This document shows, one piece after another, positions 1 to 5,222 of a DNA stretch of 5,813 bases (the first letter of the stretch is position 1; the number at the start of each line of letters is the position of its first letter). The translations under genes were made by a program, and so were the position numbers. The DNA lies in NCBI GenBank assembly GCA_007571115.1, contig RKSA01000233.1, positions 1-5,813 on the forward strand, given 5' to 3'. The stretch comes from Gammaproteobacteria bacterium (GTDB lineage: Bacteria > Pseudomonadota > Gammaproteobacteria > Pseudomonadales > Pseudohongiellaceae). The notes below the pieces were generated by a model. The model was not told where the DNA came from. It worked only from the letters and a program-made list of their open reading frames with translations, and ran no database searches.

Positions 1-165
1 GAGGTCGGGGCCTTCGCTCGACTCCACCCTACGCAGGCCCTTCTCACGGAGTACTTCGTCTGCTGCCGAGCGGATCTGGTCTCCGACGCCGACCTCCAGA
101 GTCTTGGCTCGCCAGGCGTAGGTCTTGAACTTCGAGAAATCGACGTTCGGATCGCTGCCGACGCG
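1..165 (-). CDS. DUF4136-like lipoprotein, partial (both ends missing)
   Basis: Read on the minus strand from about 165 to 1, the frame gives roughly 55 residues with no stop. They begin RRVGSDPNVDFSKFKTYAW and continue through VGDQIRSAADEVLREKGL to ESSEGPDL. The DFSKFKTYAW block and the later pattern of an amphipathic helix followed by EKGLRRVE and PDL are what I recognise from DUF4136 proteins, small Gram-negative periplasmic or outer-membrane lipoproteins of unknown function. The C-terminal part would lie to the left of the window. The N-terminal signal peptide and lipobox are absent: upstream in this frame the translation runs into antisense of gspD with no ATG, GTG or TTG start nearby. 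The gene therefore looks cut at about 160-200, next to the cut end of gspD. The family call rests on memory of the motif and not on a search. The plus-strand translation of the same bases resembles nothing I know. Confidence 0.65.
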
Positions 166-205
166 GCGCTGCGGCCGATCAACAGCAGCATCGAGACGAA
201 CTATG
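160..205. other. Probable breakpoint joining two unrelated truncated genes
   Basis: To the left, the minus strand codes for a DUF4136-like protein whose recognisable part starts at about base 165. To the right, the plus strand codes for GspD, recognisable at least from the VPALNGLMF segment starting at 205. The two genes are head to head and each has lost its N-terminal part at this spot: a signal peptide on one side and, by family length, several hundred residues on the other. Normal neighbours would not overlap this way. The exact join cannot be placed, because both frames stay open across it. Confidence 0.6.
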
Positions 206-861
206 TGCCGGCATTGAACGGCCTCATGTTCACGCGCGGCTTTCTCGACGGCGCTGCACGAGTCGAAGCGACGCTCGAAGCGATCGCCCAGAACAACGAA
301 GTCCGCCTGCTCGCGCGGCCTTCGCTGATGGTATCCAACAACCAGGAAGGCGATATCCAGATCGGCGCCAGAGTGCCGGTCGAGCGAGGGCAGTCGGTCA
401 GCACCGGCGGCATCGCTACAACCAACATCCAATGGGAGCCGACCGGCATCCTGCTGGAAATCACTCCCCAGATCAACGAGGACGGCATGGTGACCCTGAA
501 GATCGCCCAGAAGCTGTCCTCGGTCGATACCACCACTTCCGGAGTCAACAACAATCCGGTGTTCAACAATCAGGAGATCACCACCACCGTGGTCGTTGAA
601 AATGGCGAAAATGTCGTGCTCGGCGGACTGATCCAGACCGACAACGAGAACATCAATCGCGGCGTGCCCCTGCTCAACCGCATTCCGCTGCTCGGCAACC
701 TGTTTTCCTACCAGCAGCTCAGCACCGAGCGGCGCGAGCTGTTCATCGTGCTGCGCCCCGAGGTCATCGATCTCAATGCCGAAAACCGAAGTGTGCAATA
801 CTCCGACATCCTCGACCGCTTCGAACTCGTCGTGCAACTGTTCGAAGAGGCGGGAATCTGA
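178..861 (+). CDS. gspD: Type II secretion system secretin GspD, C-terminal part
   Basis: This is the C-terminal part of the outer-membrane secretin, which forms the multimeric channel through which folded exoproteins leave the cell. Visible landmarks are a VEATLEAIAQNNEVRLLARP segment, PSLMVSNNQEGDIQIGARVP, the TTNIQWEPTGILLEITPQIN strand, TTVVVENGENVVLGGLI and GVPLLNRIPLLGNLF, followed by ELFIVLRPEVI. These are the signature blocks of the secretin barrel in their usual order. After it comes a short tail ending DRFELVVQLFEEAGI, in the place of the S-domain that contacts a pilotin in some species. About 225 residues are present against roughly 650-800 for the family, so the signal peptide and the N0-N3 domains are missing. 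The frame is open to base 1, but the translation before about 178 is not GspD-like, so I do not extend it. GTG 205 is an internal codon and not a credible start. gspG follows 22 nt after the stop. Confidence 0.85.
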   Translation: MNSSIETNYVPALNGLMFTRGFLDGAARVEATLEAIAQNNEVRLLARPSLMVSNNQEGDIQIGARVPVERGQSVSTGGIATTNIQWEPTGILLEITPQINEDGMVTLKIAQKLSSVDTTTSGVNNNPVFNNQEITTTVVVENGENVVLGGLIQTDNENINRGVPLLNRIPLLGNLFSYQQLSTERRELFIVLRPEVIDLNAENRSVQYSDILDRFELVVQLFEEAGI

Positions 862-870
862 GTCGCCACC

Positions 871-875
871 AGGAG
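871..875 (+). promoter_or_regulatory. Ribosome binding site of gspG (AGGAG)
   Basis: AGGAG lies in the 22-nt gap after gspD, with 8 nt of spacer before ATG 884. It is the clearest Shine-Dalgarno site in the window, which suits the gene for the major, most abundant pseudopilin. It selects ATG 884 over the upstream in-frame ATG at 776, which lies inside gspD. Confidence 0.75.
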
Positions 876-883
876 CAACCCTC

Positions 884-1297
884 ATGAACCCAGCAAATCC
901 GCGAATGCAATCTTCAGGATTCACCCTGATCGAGATTCTGGTGGTGATGGCGATCATCGCCATGCTCGCAGTGCTCGTCGCGCCGAACATCTTCAACCAG
1001 CAAGCCGGCGCCATGCGCGACGCCGCCACGGTGGAAATCGCGACCCTGTCGGCCGCGCTCGACATGTATCGCCTCGACGTCGGCCGCTACCCCGACTCCC
1101 TCGACGGGCTGATCGAGAACGACTCGGATCGCGCCGCGTGGAATGGCCCGTACCTGCGTGGTGCGCAACTGCCCAACGACCCTTGGGACAATCCCTATGT
1201 ATACGAGGCCGATGGCAGCGATTTCCAGCTCTATTCGCTTGGTGCCGACGGCGAGCAAGGCGGCGAGGGCAATGATGCCGACATCGGTCGCGAATAG
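884..1297 (+). CDS. gspG: Major pseudopilin GspG
   Basis: This 137-residue protein is the main subunit of the periplasmic pseudopilus that pushes substrates through the GspD channel. The prepilin peptidase site is SG^FTLIE, with cleavage after G12 and Glu at mature position +5 (E17). The transmembrane alpha-1 helix follows, through about residue 35. The family pattern is then complete: TLSAALDMYRLDVGRYPDSL at 54-73, NGPYL at 87-91, LPNDPWDNPYVY at 96-107, and the LYSLGADGEQGGEGNDADI end at 116-134, whose acidic loop holds the calcium site in characterised GspG proteins. Length is normal. The short leader has only one basic residue (R7). ATG 884 is fixed by a good AGGAG site. The last 23 nt overlap the start of gspH. 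Identification is very secure. Confidence 0.96.
   Translation: MNPANPRMQSSGFTLIEILVVMAIIAMLAVLVAPNIFNQQAGAMRDAATVEIATLSAALDMYRLDVGRYPDSLDGLIENDSDRAAWNGPYLRGAQLPNDPWDNPYVYEADGSDFQLYSLGADGEQGGEGNDADIGRE
1265..1269 (+). promoter_or_regulatory. Ribosome binding site of gspH (GAGGG)
   Basis: GAGGG sits inside the 3' end of gspG. The spacer is 5 nt to ATG 1275 but only 2 nt to the tandem in-frame ATG 1272, so the second ATG is the better start. Ribosomes finishing gspG could re-initiate here. Confidence 0.5.
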
Positions 1298-1766
1298 AGC
1301 CGGGCAAGACGGCTTCACCTTGCTCGAAGTCCTGCTGGTGCTGTCGATCATCGCCCTGGGAAGCGCCCTGCTCGTGCCCCGGCTCGGCGATATCGGCGGC
1401 CGCGGCTTCCAGATGGAAGTTCGCAGCGCGGCCAGCCTGCTCAATCATGCTCGCCGCAACGCGGTGGTTACGGGCAACCCCGCCACGATCAGCTTCATCC
1501 CCGAGTTAACAGAGCCGGACCTCGACTACCACCCTCCGGCATTCAGCGCGGGAGTCTATCGCGCCAGCGACCTGGAAATGCACTTTAAGGACAGCACCGG
1601 AGCGCTGACCCCGGTATCGGCGCCATTGGAAATCACCTTCTTCCCCGAAGGCGGCAGCACCGGCGGCACCTTGCTGCTGTCCCAGGGCGACCGCTCGGCA
1701 AGCATCAGCATCGACCCTGTCAGCGGCCGCATGGAAACCGCTTTCGACGACCAAGCCCCCCCATGA
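1275..1766 (+). CDS. gspH: Minor pseudopilin GspH
   Basis: This 163-residue minor pseudopilin is placed by family knowledge between the GspI-J-K tip and the GspG shaft. The prepilin site is DG^FTLLE, with cleavage after G13 and Glu +5 at E18; the hydrophobic helix runs to about residue 35. The alpha-1 continuation SAASLLNHARRNAVVTGNPA (51-70) and the C-terminal block FFPEGGSTGGTLLLS (122-136) plus ISIDPVSGRM (144-153) match the GspH/FimT beta-sheet domain closely. The start is ATG 1275, or ATG 1272 directly before it, overlapping gspG by 23-26 nt. The open frame reaches back to 1143, but that part lies over gspG coding sequence and lacks pseudopilin features. The last codons contain a run of seven C and overlap gspI by ATGA. 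Confidence 0.92.
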   Translation: MPTSVANRAGQDGFTLLEVLLVLSIIALGSALLVPRLGDIGGRGFQMEVRSAASLLNHARRNAVVTGNPATISFIPELTEPDLDYHPPAFSAGVYRASDLEMHFKDSTGALTPVSAPLEITFFPEGGSTGGTLLLSQGDRSASISIDPVSGRMETAFDDQAPP

Positions 1767-2254
1767 ACCATCCCAGGAAGCCCCGAACGAAGCCACCGCG
1801 TCACTCCTCCCTTGAGGGGGAGTTGGCAAGGCAAGGGCGCAAGCCCGCAGGTGCGCCGGTGGGGGGTAGCGCCGGCACGGCGCCAGTCAGAGAACGAGGC
1901 TTCACCCTGCTCGAAGTGATCGTGGCGATGACGATCACCGGCTTCGTGCTTGGCGGGCTGTTCACCTTGCTTGGTTCGAGCAAGCAATTGTCCTTGCGCG
2001 CGAACGACAGCCTGCACGAGGCAGCGCAGTTGCGCGCCACGGTCAATTTTGCCTTGCTCGAAAACGATTACAACGAGGTCGCGCCGGTCTTGCAAGGCGA
2101 GCGCTTCGAAATCCGCGCCGGCGAGCTGCTCGAAGCTCCGCCGCGCAAGACCGCAGGCTCGACCCAGGCGCTGGAGAGCTTCGAAATCCACGACCCCGAA
2201 CGCGGCCAGAGCGTGCATGGCACGCGTTGGGTCCGGCTCAGCCTGCCACGCTAG
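1763..2254 (+). CDS. gspI: Minor pseudopilin GspI with unusually long leader
   Basis: This protein of 163 residues is expected to nucleate the pseudopilus tip with GspJ and GspK. The prepilin site is RERG^FTLLEVIVAM, with cleavage after G46 and Glu +5 at E51, followed by a hydrophobic helix to about residue 70. The mature part is about 117 residues, the usual GspI size. The C-terminal half (RFEIRAGELLEAPP, then ESFEIHDPERGQSVHG and TRWVRLSLP) is divergent, so the assignment to I rests partly on its place between gspH and gspJ. The 46-residue hydrophilic leader, rich in Arg, Pro and Gly, is far longer than the common 5-15, and its DNA looks like a palindromic repeat. ATG 1763 overlaps the gspH stop (ATGA) and has no Shine-Dalgarno site, only a C run, so it would rely on coupling. 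GTG 1859 (leader of about 14 residues, AGGTG nearby) is an alternative start. Confidence 0.8.
   Translation: MNHPRKPRTKPPRHSSLEGELARQGRKPAGAPVGGSAGTAPVRERGFTLLEVIVAMTITGFVLGGLFTLLGSSKQLSLRANDSLHEAAQLRATVNFALLENDYNEVAPVLQGERFEIRAGELLEAPPRKTAGSTQALESFEIHDPERGQSVHGTRWVRLSLPR
1801..1883. repeat. Palindromic repeat-like element inside the gspI leader
   Basis: Three hairpins lie close together. First, ACTCCTCCC (1803-1811) pairs with GGGGGAGT (1816-1823) around a TTGA loop: 8 bp with one bulged T. Second, GGGC (1835-1838) pairs with GCCC (1843-1846) around a GCAA tetraloop. Third, GCGCC (1869-1873) pairs with GGCGC (1879-1883) around 5 nt. Between the second and third lies GGTGGGGGGT (1858-1867). 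This architecture, and the encoded peptide SSLEGELARQGRKPAG, resemble dispersed intergenic palindromic repeats of proteobacteria that sometimes insert in frame into genes and are then read as SPLEGE-like peptides. Only one copy is present here, so its repeat status is inferred from form. It adds coding length without breaking the gspI frame. Boundaries are approximate. Confidence 0.5.
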
Positions 2255-2263
2255 TGCGTCATC

Positions 2264-2917
2264 ATGCGACGAGCCCACGCCAATGCCGGTTTTACCCTGA
2301 TCGAGGTCTTGCTCGCGCTGGGGCTCAGCGCCGCCTTGCTGGGCTTGCTTTCCTCGGCGGTCTTTCTGGTCGCCTCGGACTGGAATCGCGACTCCGGGCA
2401 ACTCGAGCGCAAGCTCGACGAGGCACTCGCCCTGTTGCAGATCGAGCGCGCCTTGCAAGGCGCTTTCCCGCATTCCTGGCTCGATGCCGAATCGTTGACG
2501 CGGCTGATCCATTTCCGTGGCGAGGACGATTCCCTGAGCTGGGTGTCAACGGTTTCGCCTCAGCGCCAGCCCGGCCTTTCGGCCTGGCGGCTGGAAAACG
2601 AGCCGCAGCAGGGCGTGACCTTGCGCCTCGCCCAGGCTTTTGCCGACAACCCCGAGCCAAGACTCGAGGACGCGCAGCCGTCGCTGCTTTTGCCCGGTTA
2701 CCAGGCACGCTTCCAGTACCTGCACACCGAGCTCGACGAAAGCAGGCAGTGGACGGGCGAATGGCATGGCGACGAGCAACTGGCGCTGCCCCTGGCGGTC
2801 CACATCGTGTTCGAGGCCCTCGACGGCGAGCGGCCAGCGCTGGAAATCGTCGCGCGAATCCGCAACAGCCGGCATCGCTCGATCCAGCCCAGTGGCGGCT
2901 TGCGGATCATGCCATGA
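2264..2917 (+). CDS. gspJ: Minor pseudopilin GspJ
   Basis: This protein of 217 residues joins GspI and GspK in the pseudopilus tip complex. The prepilin site is NAG^FTLIEVLLAL, with cleavage after G9, Glu +5 at E14 and a two-Arg leader; the hydrophobic helix runs to about residue 35. Family features are the helix RKLDEALALLQIERALQGAF, an HFRGEDDSLSWVST strand, an LLLPGYQARFQYL block, and a late LALPLAVHIVFEALDGE strand pair before RIRNSRH, in the usual GspJ order. Length is typical (about 200-220). It starts 9 nt after gspI with no strong Shine-Dalgarno site and overlaps gspK by ATGA, consistent with coupled translation in one operon. Confidence 0.9.
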   Translation: MRRAHANAGFTLIEVLLALGLSAALLGLLSSAVFLVASDWNRDSGQLERKLDEALALLQIERALQGAFPHSWLDAESLTRLIHFRGEDDSLSWVSTVSPQRQPGLSAWRLENEPQQGVTLRLAQAFADNPEPRLEDAQPSLLLPGYQARFQYLHTELDESRQWTGEWHGDEQLALPLAVHIVFEALDGERPALEIVARIRNSRHRSIQPSGGLRIMP

Positions 2918-3993
2918 CGAGCGCGCAACGCCAGCGCGGCGCGGTCCTCATCATCGTCCTATGGACTGCGGTGCTACTGACCGTGCTGGTGACGGCCATG
3001 GCCTATCGCACCAGGCTCGTCGCGGCGACGGCCGCCAACAACCGCTCCGCGACCCTCGCCTGGGCGGAAGTGATGGGCGCCGTCAACCACGCGGAGATGG
3101 AACTCATGCTCGAACGCATGGATCTGCCGCTGGGGGTGCCTCTTGAACTCGCCGAGAACGGCGAGATTCTCACGCCCGCGTACCGGTTCAACGGCCAGGC
3201 CCTGCAATTGCACTACCCTGTCGCTGACAACCTCGTCGTGCGCATCTACGATCATGCCGGCAAGATCAACCTGAATCGAATCAATCGCCAGGACATGCAA
3301 GCCCTGCTCACGCACTGGCTGGGCGGCATCGAGGCCGACCCGCAGCAAGTCCAGGACCTGCTCGCGGCCTGGACCGACTGGACCGATCTCAACGACCTCG
3401 AAGCGCTTGGCGGCGCCGAGTCCGGCCATTACCAAAACCTCGAGCCAGGCTACTCGCCACGCAACAGCCCCGAACTCGACAGCGTCGAGGAAGTGTCGCT
3501 GATTCGGGGTTTTGACGAATTGCTCGAAGGCGTCAACCTTGAAGCCGCGTTCACGATCCATGGCAATGGCCGGCGCATCAACCTCAACCTCGCGACCCGG
3601 GAGGCGATGCGCCTGCTGCCCGGCCTGACCCCGGAAACGATCGAAAACATCATCGCCTGGCGTGAACGCGAGGACATCAGCAACATGGCGGAAATCGGCC
3701 AGATCGTTCCTCTCGAGGAGTTGCAGGAACTGGCGCCCTGGGTGGGAACCAACACTTCGAACATCTATACCCTGTTCGTCTATCCGAAGCTCGAGCCAGA
3801 CGCGGAGACCATCGCGAGGCTCGAAGCCGAAGACGAGTTCCACAATCCCGACCTGGTCAGCCACGGATATATGGAGATCCTCGAAGTGCGCGGCTTCAGC
3901 AACGAGCCGATCATCCATCACGTCAACCCCCACGGCAGATTGCCCGATACCGCCCCTGCCCGGGTCGCCGAACGCGATTTGCTGTTTCGCTAG
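2914..3993 (+). CDS. gspK: Minor pseudopilin GspK, tip subunit
   Basis: This large minor pseudopilin of 359 residues is thought to cap the pseudopilus. The leader MTSAQRQRG is followed by the hydrophobic helix AVLIIVLWTAVLLTVLVTAM. As is usual for GspK, the residue after the cleavage Gly is Ala and there is no Glu at +5. The domain signature is clear: YDHAGKINLNRIN (112-124), DLLAAWTDWTDLNDLEALGG (148-167), GAESGHYQ (167-174), RNSPELDSVEEV (183-194), then a second INLNLATREAMRLLPGL (222-238), both inserts of the T2SSK fold. The tail after about residue 292 is acidic and then ends HHVNPHGRLPDTAPARVAER; it is less typical of the family. The start is the ATGA overlap with gspJ; the open frame extends back to 2227, but only as a shadow of gspJ. 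No gspL follows: the stop codon abuts the stop of a convergent gene. Confidence 0.93.
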   Translation: MTSAQRQRGAVLIIVLWTAVLLTVLVTAMAYRTRLVAATAANNRSATLAWAEVMGAVNHAEMELMLERMDLPLGVPLELAENGEILTPAYRFNGQALQLHYPVADNLVVRIYDHAGKINLNRINRQDMQALLTHWLGGIEADPQQVQDLLAAWTDWTDLNDLEALGGAESGHYQNLEPGYSPRNSPELDSVEEVSLIRGFDELLEGVNLEAAFTIHGNGRRINLNLATREAMRLLPGLTPETIENIIAWREREDISNMAEIGQIVPLEELQELAPWVGTNTSNIYTLFVYPKLEPDAETIARLEAEDEFHNPDLVSHGYMEILEVRGFSNEPIIHHVNPHGRLPDTAPARVAERDLLFR

Positions 3994-5220
3994 TCAGTCG
4001 CTGGTCTCGATCGTCCACTCGGCCGGCATGACCAATGGCCCGACCCCCTTGCTCGCAGCCACCGTCAACAAGGCGCTGAAGCGCGTTTCGTACCAGAGCA
4101 GACCGGTTTCGTCGCACAAGCCGCCAACGACGAAAAAGCTGCCGACGCGCATGGCCAGATTGCGCACGGTCAGGCTGACCTTGATGATTTCGCCCCGGCG
4201 GTAGGTGTCACTGCGGAAGTTTTCCTCGTTGACGGTGAGGAAGGAGGCGACCGGCTCTTCGGCCGAACGCATGAAGGCGAAGCCGAAATGGCCCTGCACG
4301 TCGTCGCGAAGCGCTTCGACTTCCATGCGCAGCACCACGTCCTGCAAGGGCAGCAGGGTCGAGAGCTCGTTGCCGTCGAGATCCTCGATCGCCAGCGAGT
4401 TGATTCGGCAATCCTGGGTCGTGACGGTTTCGCTTCCGGCTTCGGCCTCCTTGGGCACGTCGTTGCGGATCGTGTTGTAGGATTTCGCGTTGTTGCAGAA
4501 ATCCTCGTAGTCTCCGACGACCTTGTCGCTCGCGCCGGATTCGCGCAGTTCGCCCTTGTCGAGCCAGATCGCGTTGTCGCATAGCTCCTGCACATGGAAC
4601 ATCGAGTGGCTGCAAAACACCATGGTCTTGCGCTGGGCGCGGAAGTCCTGCATGCGTTGCACGCATTTGCGCTGGAAGGCCATGTCTCCCACGGACAGCG
4701 CCTCGTCGATCACGAGGATGTCGGGCCTTGCCATCGTGGCGATGGAAAACGCCAGGCGAACGAACATCCCCGACGAGTAGGTCCGCACTGGCCGGTCGAT
4801 GAAGTCGCCGAGTTCGGAAAACTCGATGATGTCGTTTTCGAGTTCGCGGATGTCGTCGGCGGGAACGCCGAGCAGCGAGGCGTTGAGAAAGATGTTCCTG
4901 CGCCCGGTGAAGTCGTGATGAAACCCGGCGCCGAGCTCGAGCAGCGCCGCGACCTGGCCGTTGATCGCGATCTCCCCCGAGGTCGGCTGCAAGGTGCCGA
5001 CGAGCAGTTTCAGCAAGGTCGACTTGCCTGCACCGTTGTTGCCGACGATGCCGAGGCTCTGGCCGCTGGCGACGGCGAAGGAAATGTCGTTCAGCACGTG
5101 GAACAGCCGGTGGCGCGGCCGGCGCAGAACGAGTTCCGCGAGCCGGTCCTGGGGCCGCTCGTAGATCTTGAACTGCTTGTGCAGGTTCCTGACGACGATG
5201 CGAGGGCGCGAGTCGGCCAT
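3994..5220 (-). CDS. wzt: ABC polysaccharide exporter ATPase, Wzt-like with C-terminal domain
   Basis: This 408-residue ATPase would power export of a lipid-linked O-antigen or other surface polysaccharide across the inner membrane. Motifs are Walker A GNNGAGKST (60-68), the ALLELGAGFHHDFTGRRNI region (92-110) typical of the Wzt/TagH group, ABC signature TYSSGM (147-152), Walker B ILVIDE (168-173) with D-loop SVGD, and the switch His in CSHS (H205). After about residue 265 a beta-rich extension of about 140 residues runs from RINSLAIEDLDG to FSALLTV. This is the size and pattern of the Wzt C-terminal domain, which in E. coli O9a-type systems binds the capped end of the glycan; its ligand here is unknown. 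ATG 5220 lies 2 nt after the permease stop, with GGGGA about 12 nt upstream. The symbol is by homology class; teichoic-acid, capsule or rhamnan exporters look alike. Confidence 0.9.
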   Translation of the reverse strand: MADSRPRIVVRNLHKQFKIYERPQDRLAELVLRRPRHRLFHVLNDISFAVASGQSLGIVGNNGAGKSTLLKLLVGTLQPTSGEIAINGQVAALLELGAGFHHDFTGRRNIFLNASLLGVPADDIRELENDIIEFSELGDFIDRPVRTYSSGMFVRLAFSIATMARPDILVIDEALSVGDMAFQRKCVQRMQDFRAQRKTMVFCSHSMFHVQELCDNAIWLDKGELRESGASDKVVGDYEDFCNNAKSYNTIRNDVPKEAEAGSETVTTQDCRINSLAIEDLDGNELSTLLPLQDVVLRMEVEALRDDVQGHFGFAFMRSAEEPVASFLTVNEENFRSDTYRRGEIIKVSLTVRNLAMRVGSFFVVGGLCDETGLLWYETRFSALLTVAASKGVGPLVMPAEWTIETSD

Positions 5221-5222
5221 GG

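Noticed and set aside
1..204. Extending gspD upstream to base 1, since the frame is open
   Set aside because: The plus-strand translation of 1-177 shows no GspD features, while the minus strand of the same bases shows a DUF4136 pattern; the open frame is a shadow.
1556..2512. 318-residue minus-strand open frame opposite gspH-gspI-gspJ
   Set aside because: It is antisense to three recognised pseudopilin genes and its Gln/Arg-rich translation has no motif.
2227..2913. N-terminal extension of gspK by 229 residues
   Set aside because: The extension is an Arg/Ala-rich out-of-frame reading of gspJ; the ATGA overlap at 2914 and the leader plus hydrophobic helix right after it give the true start.
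2974..3933. 319-residue minus-strand open frame opposite gspK
   Set aside because: It is antisense to a strongly recognised gspK and its translation matches no family I know; long shadow frames are common in GC-rich genes.
3960..4040. Intrinsic terminator between gspK and wzt
   Set aside because: There is no intergenic space, and I saw no stable stem followed by a T run on either strand.
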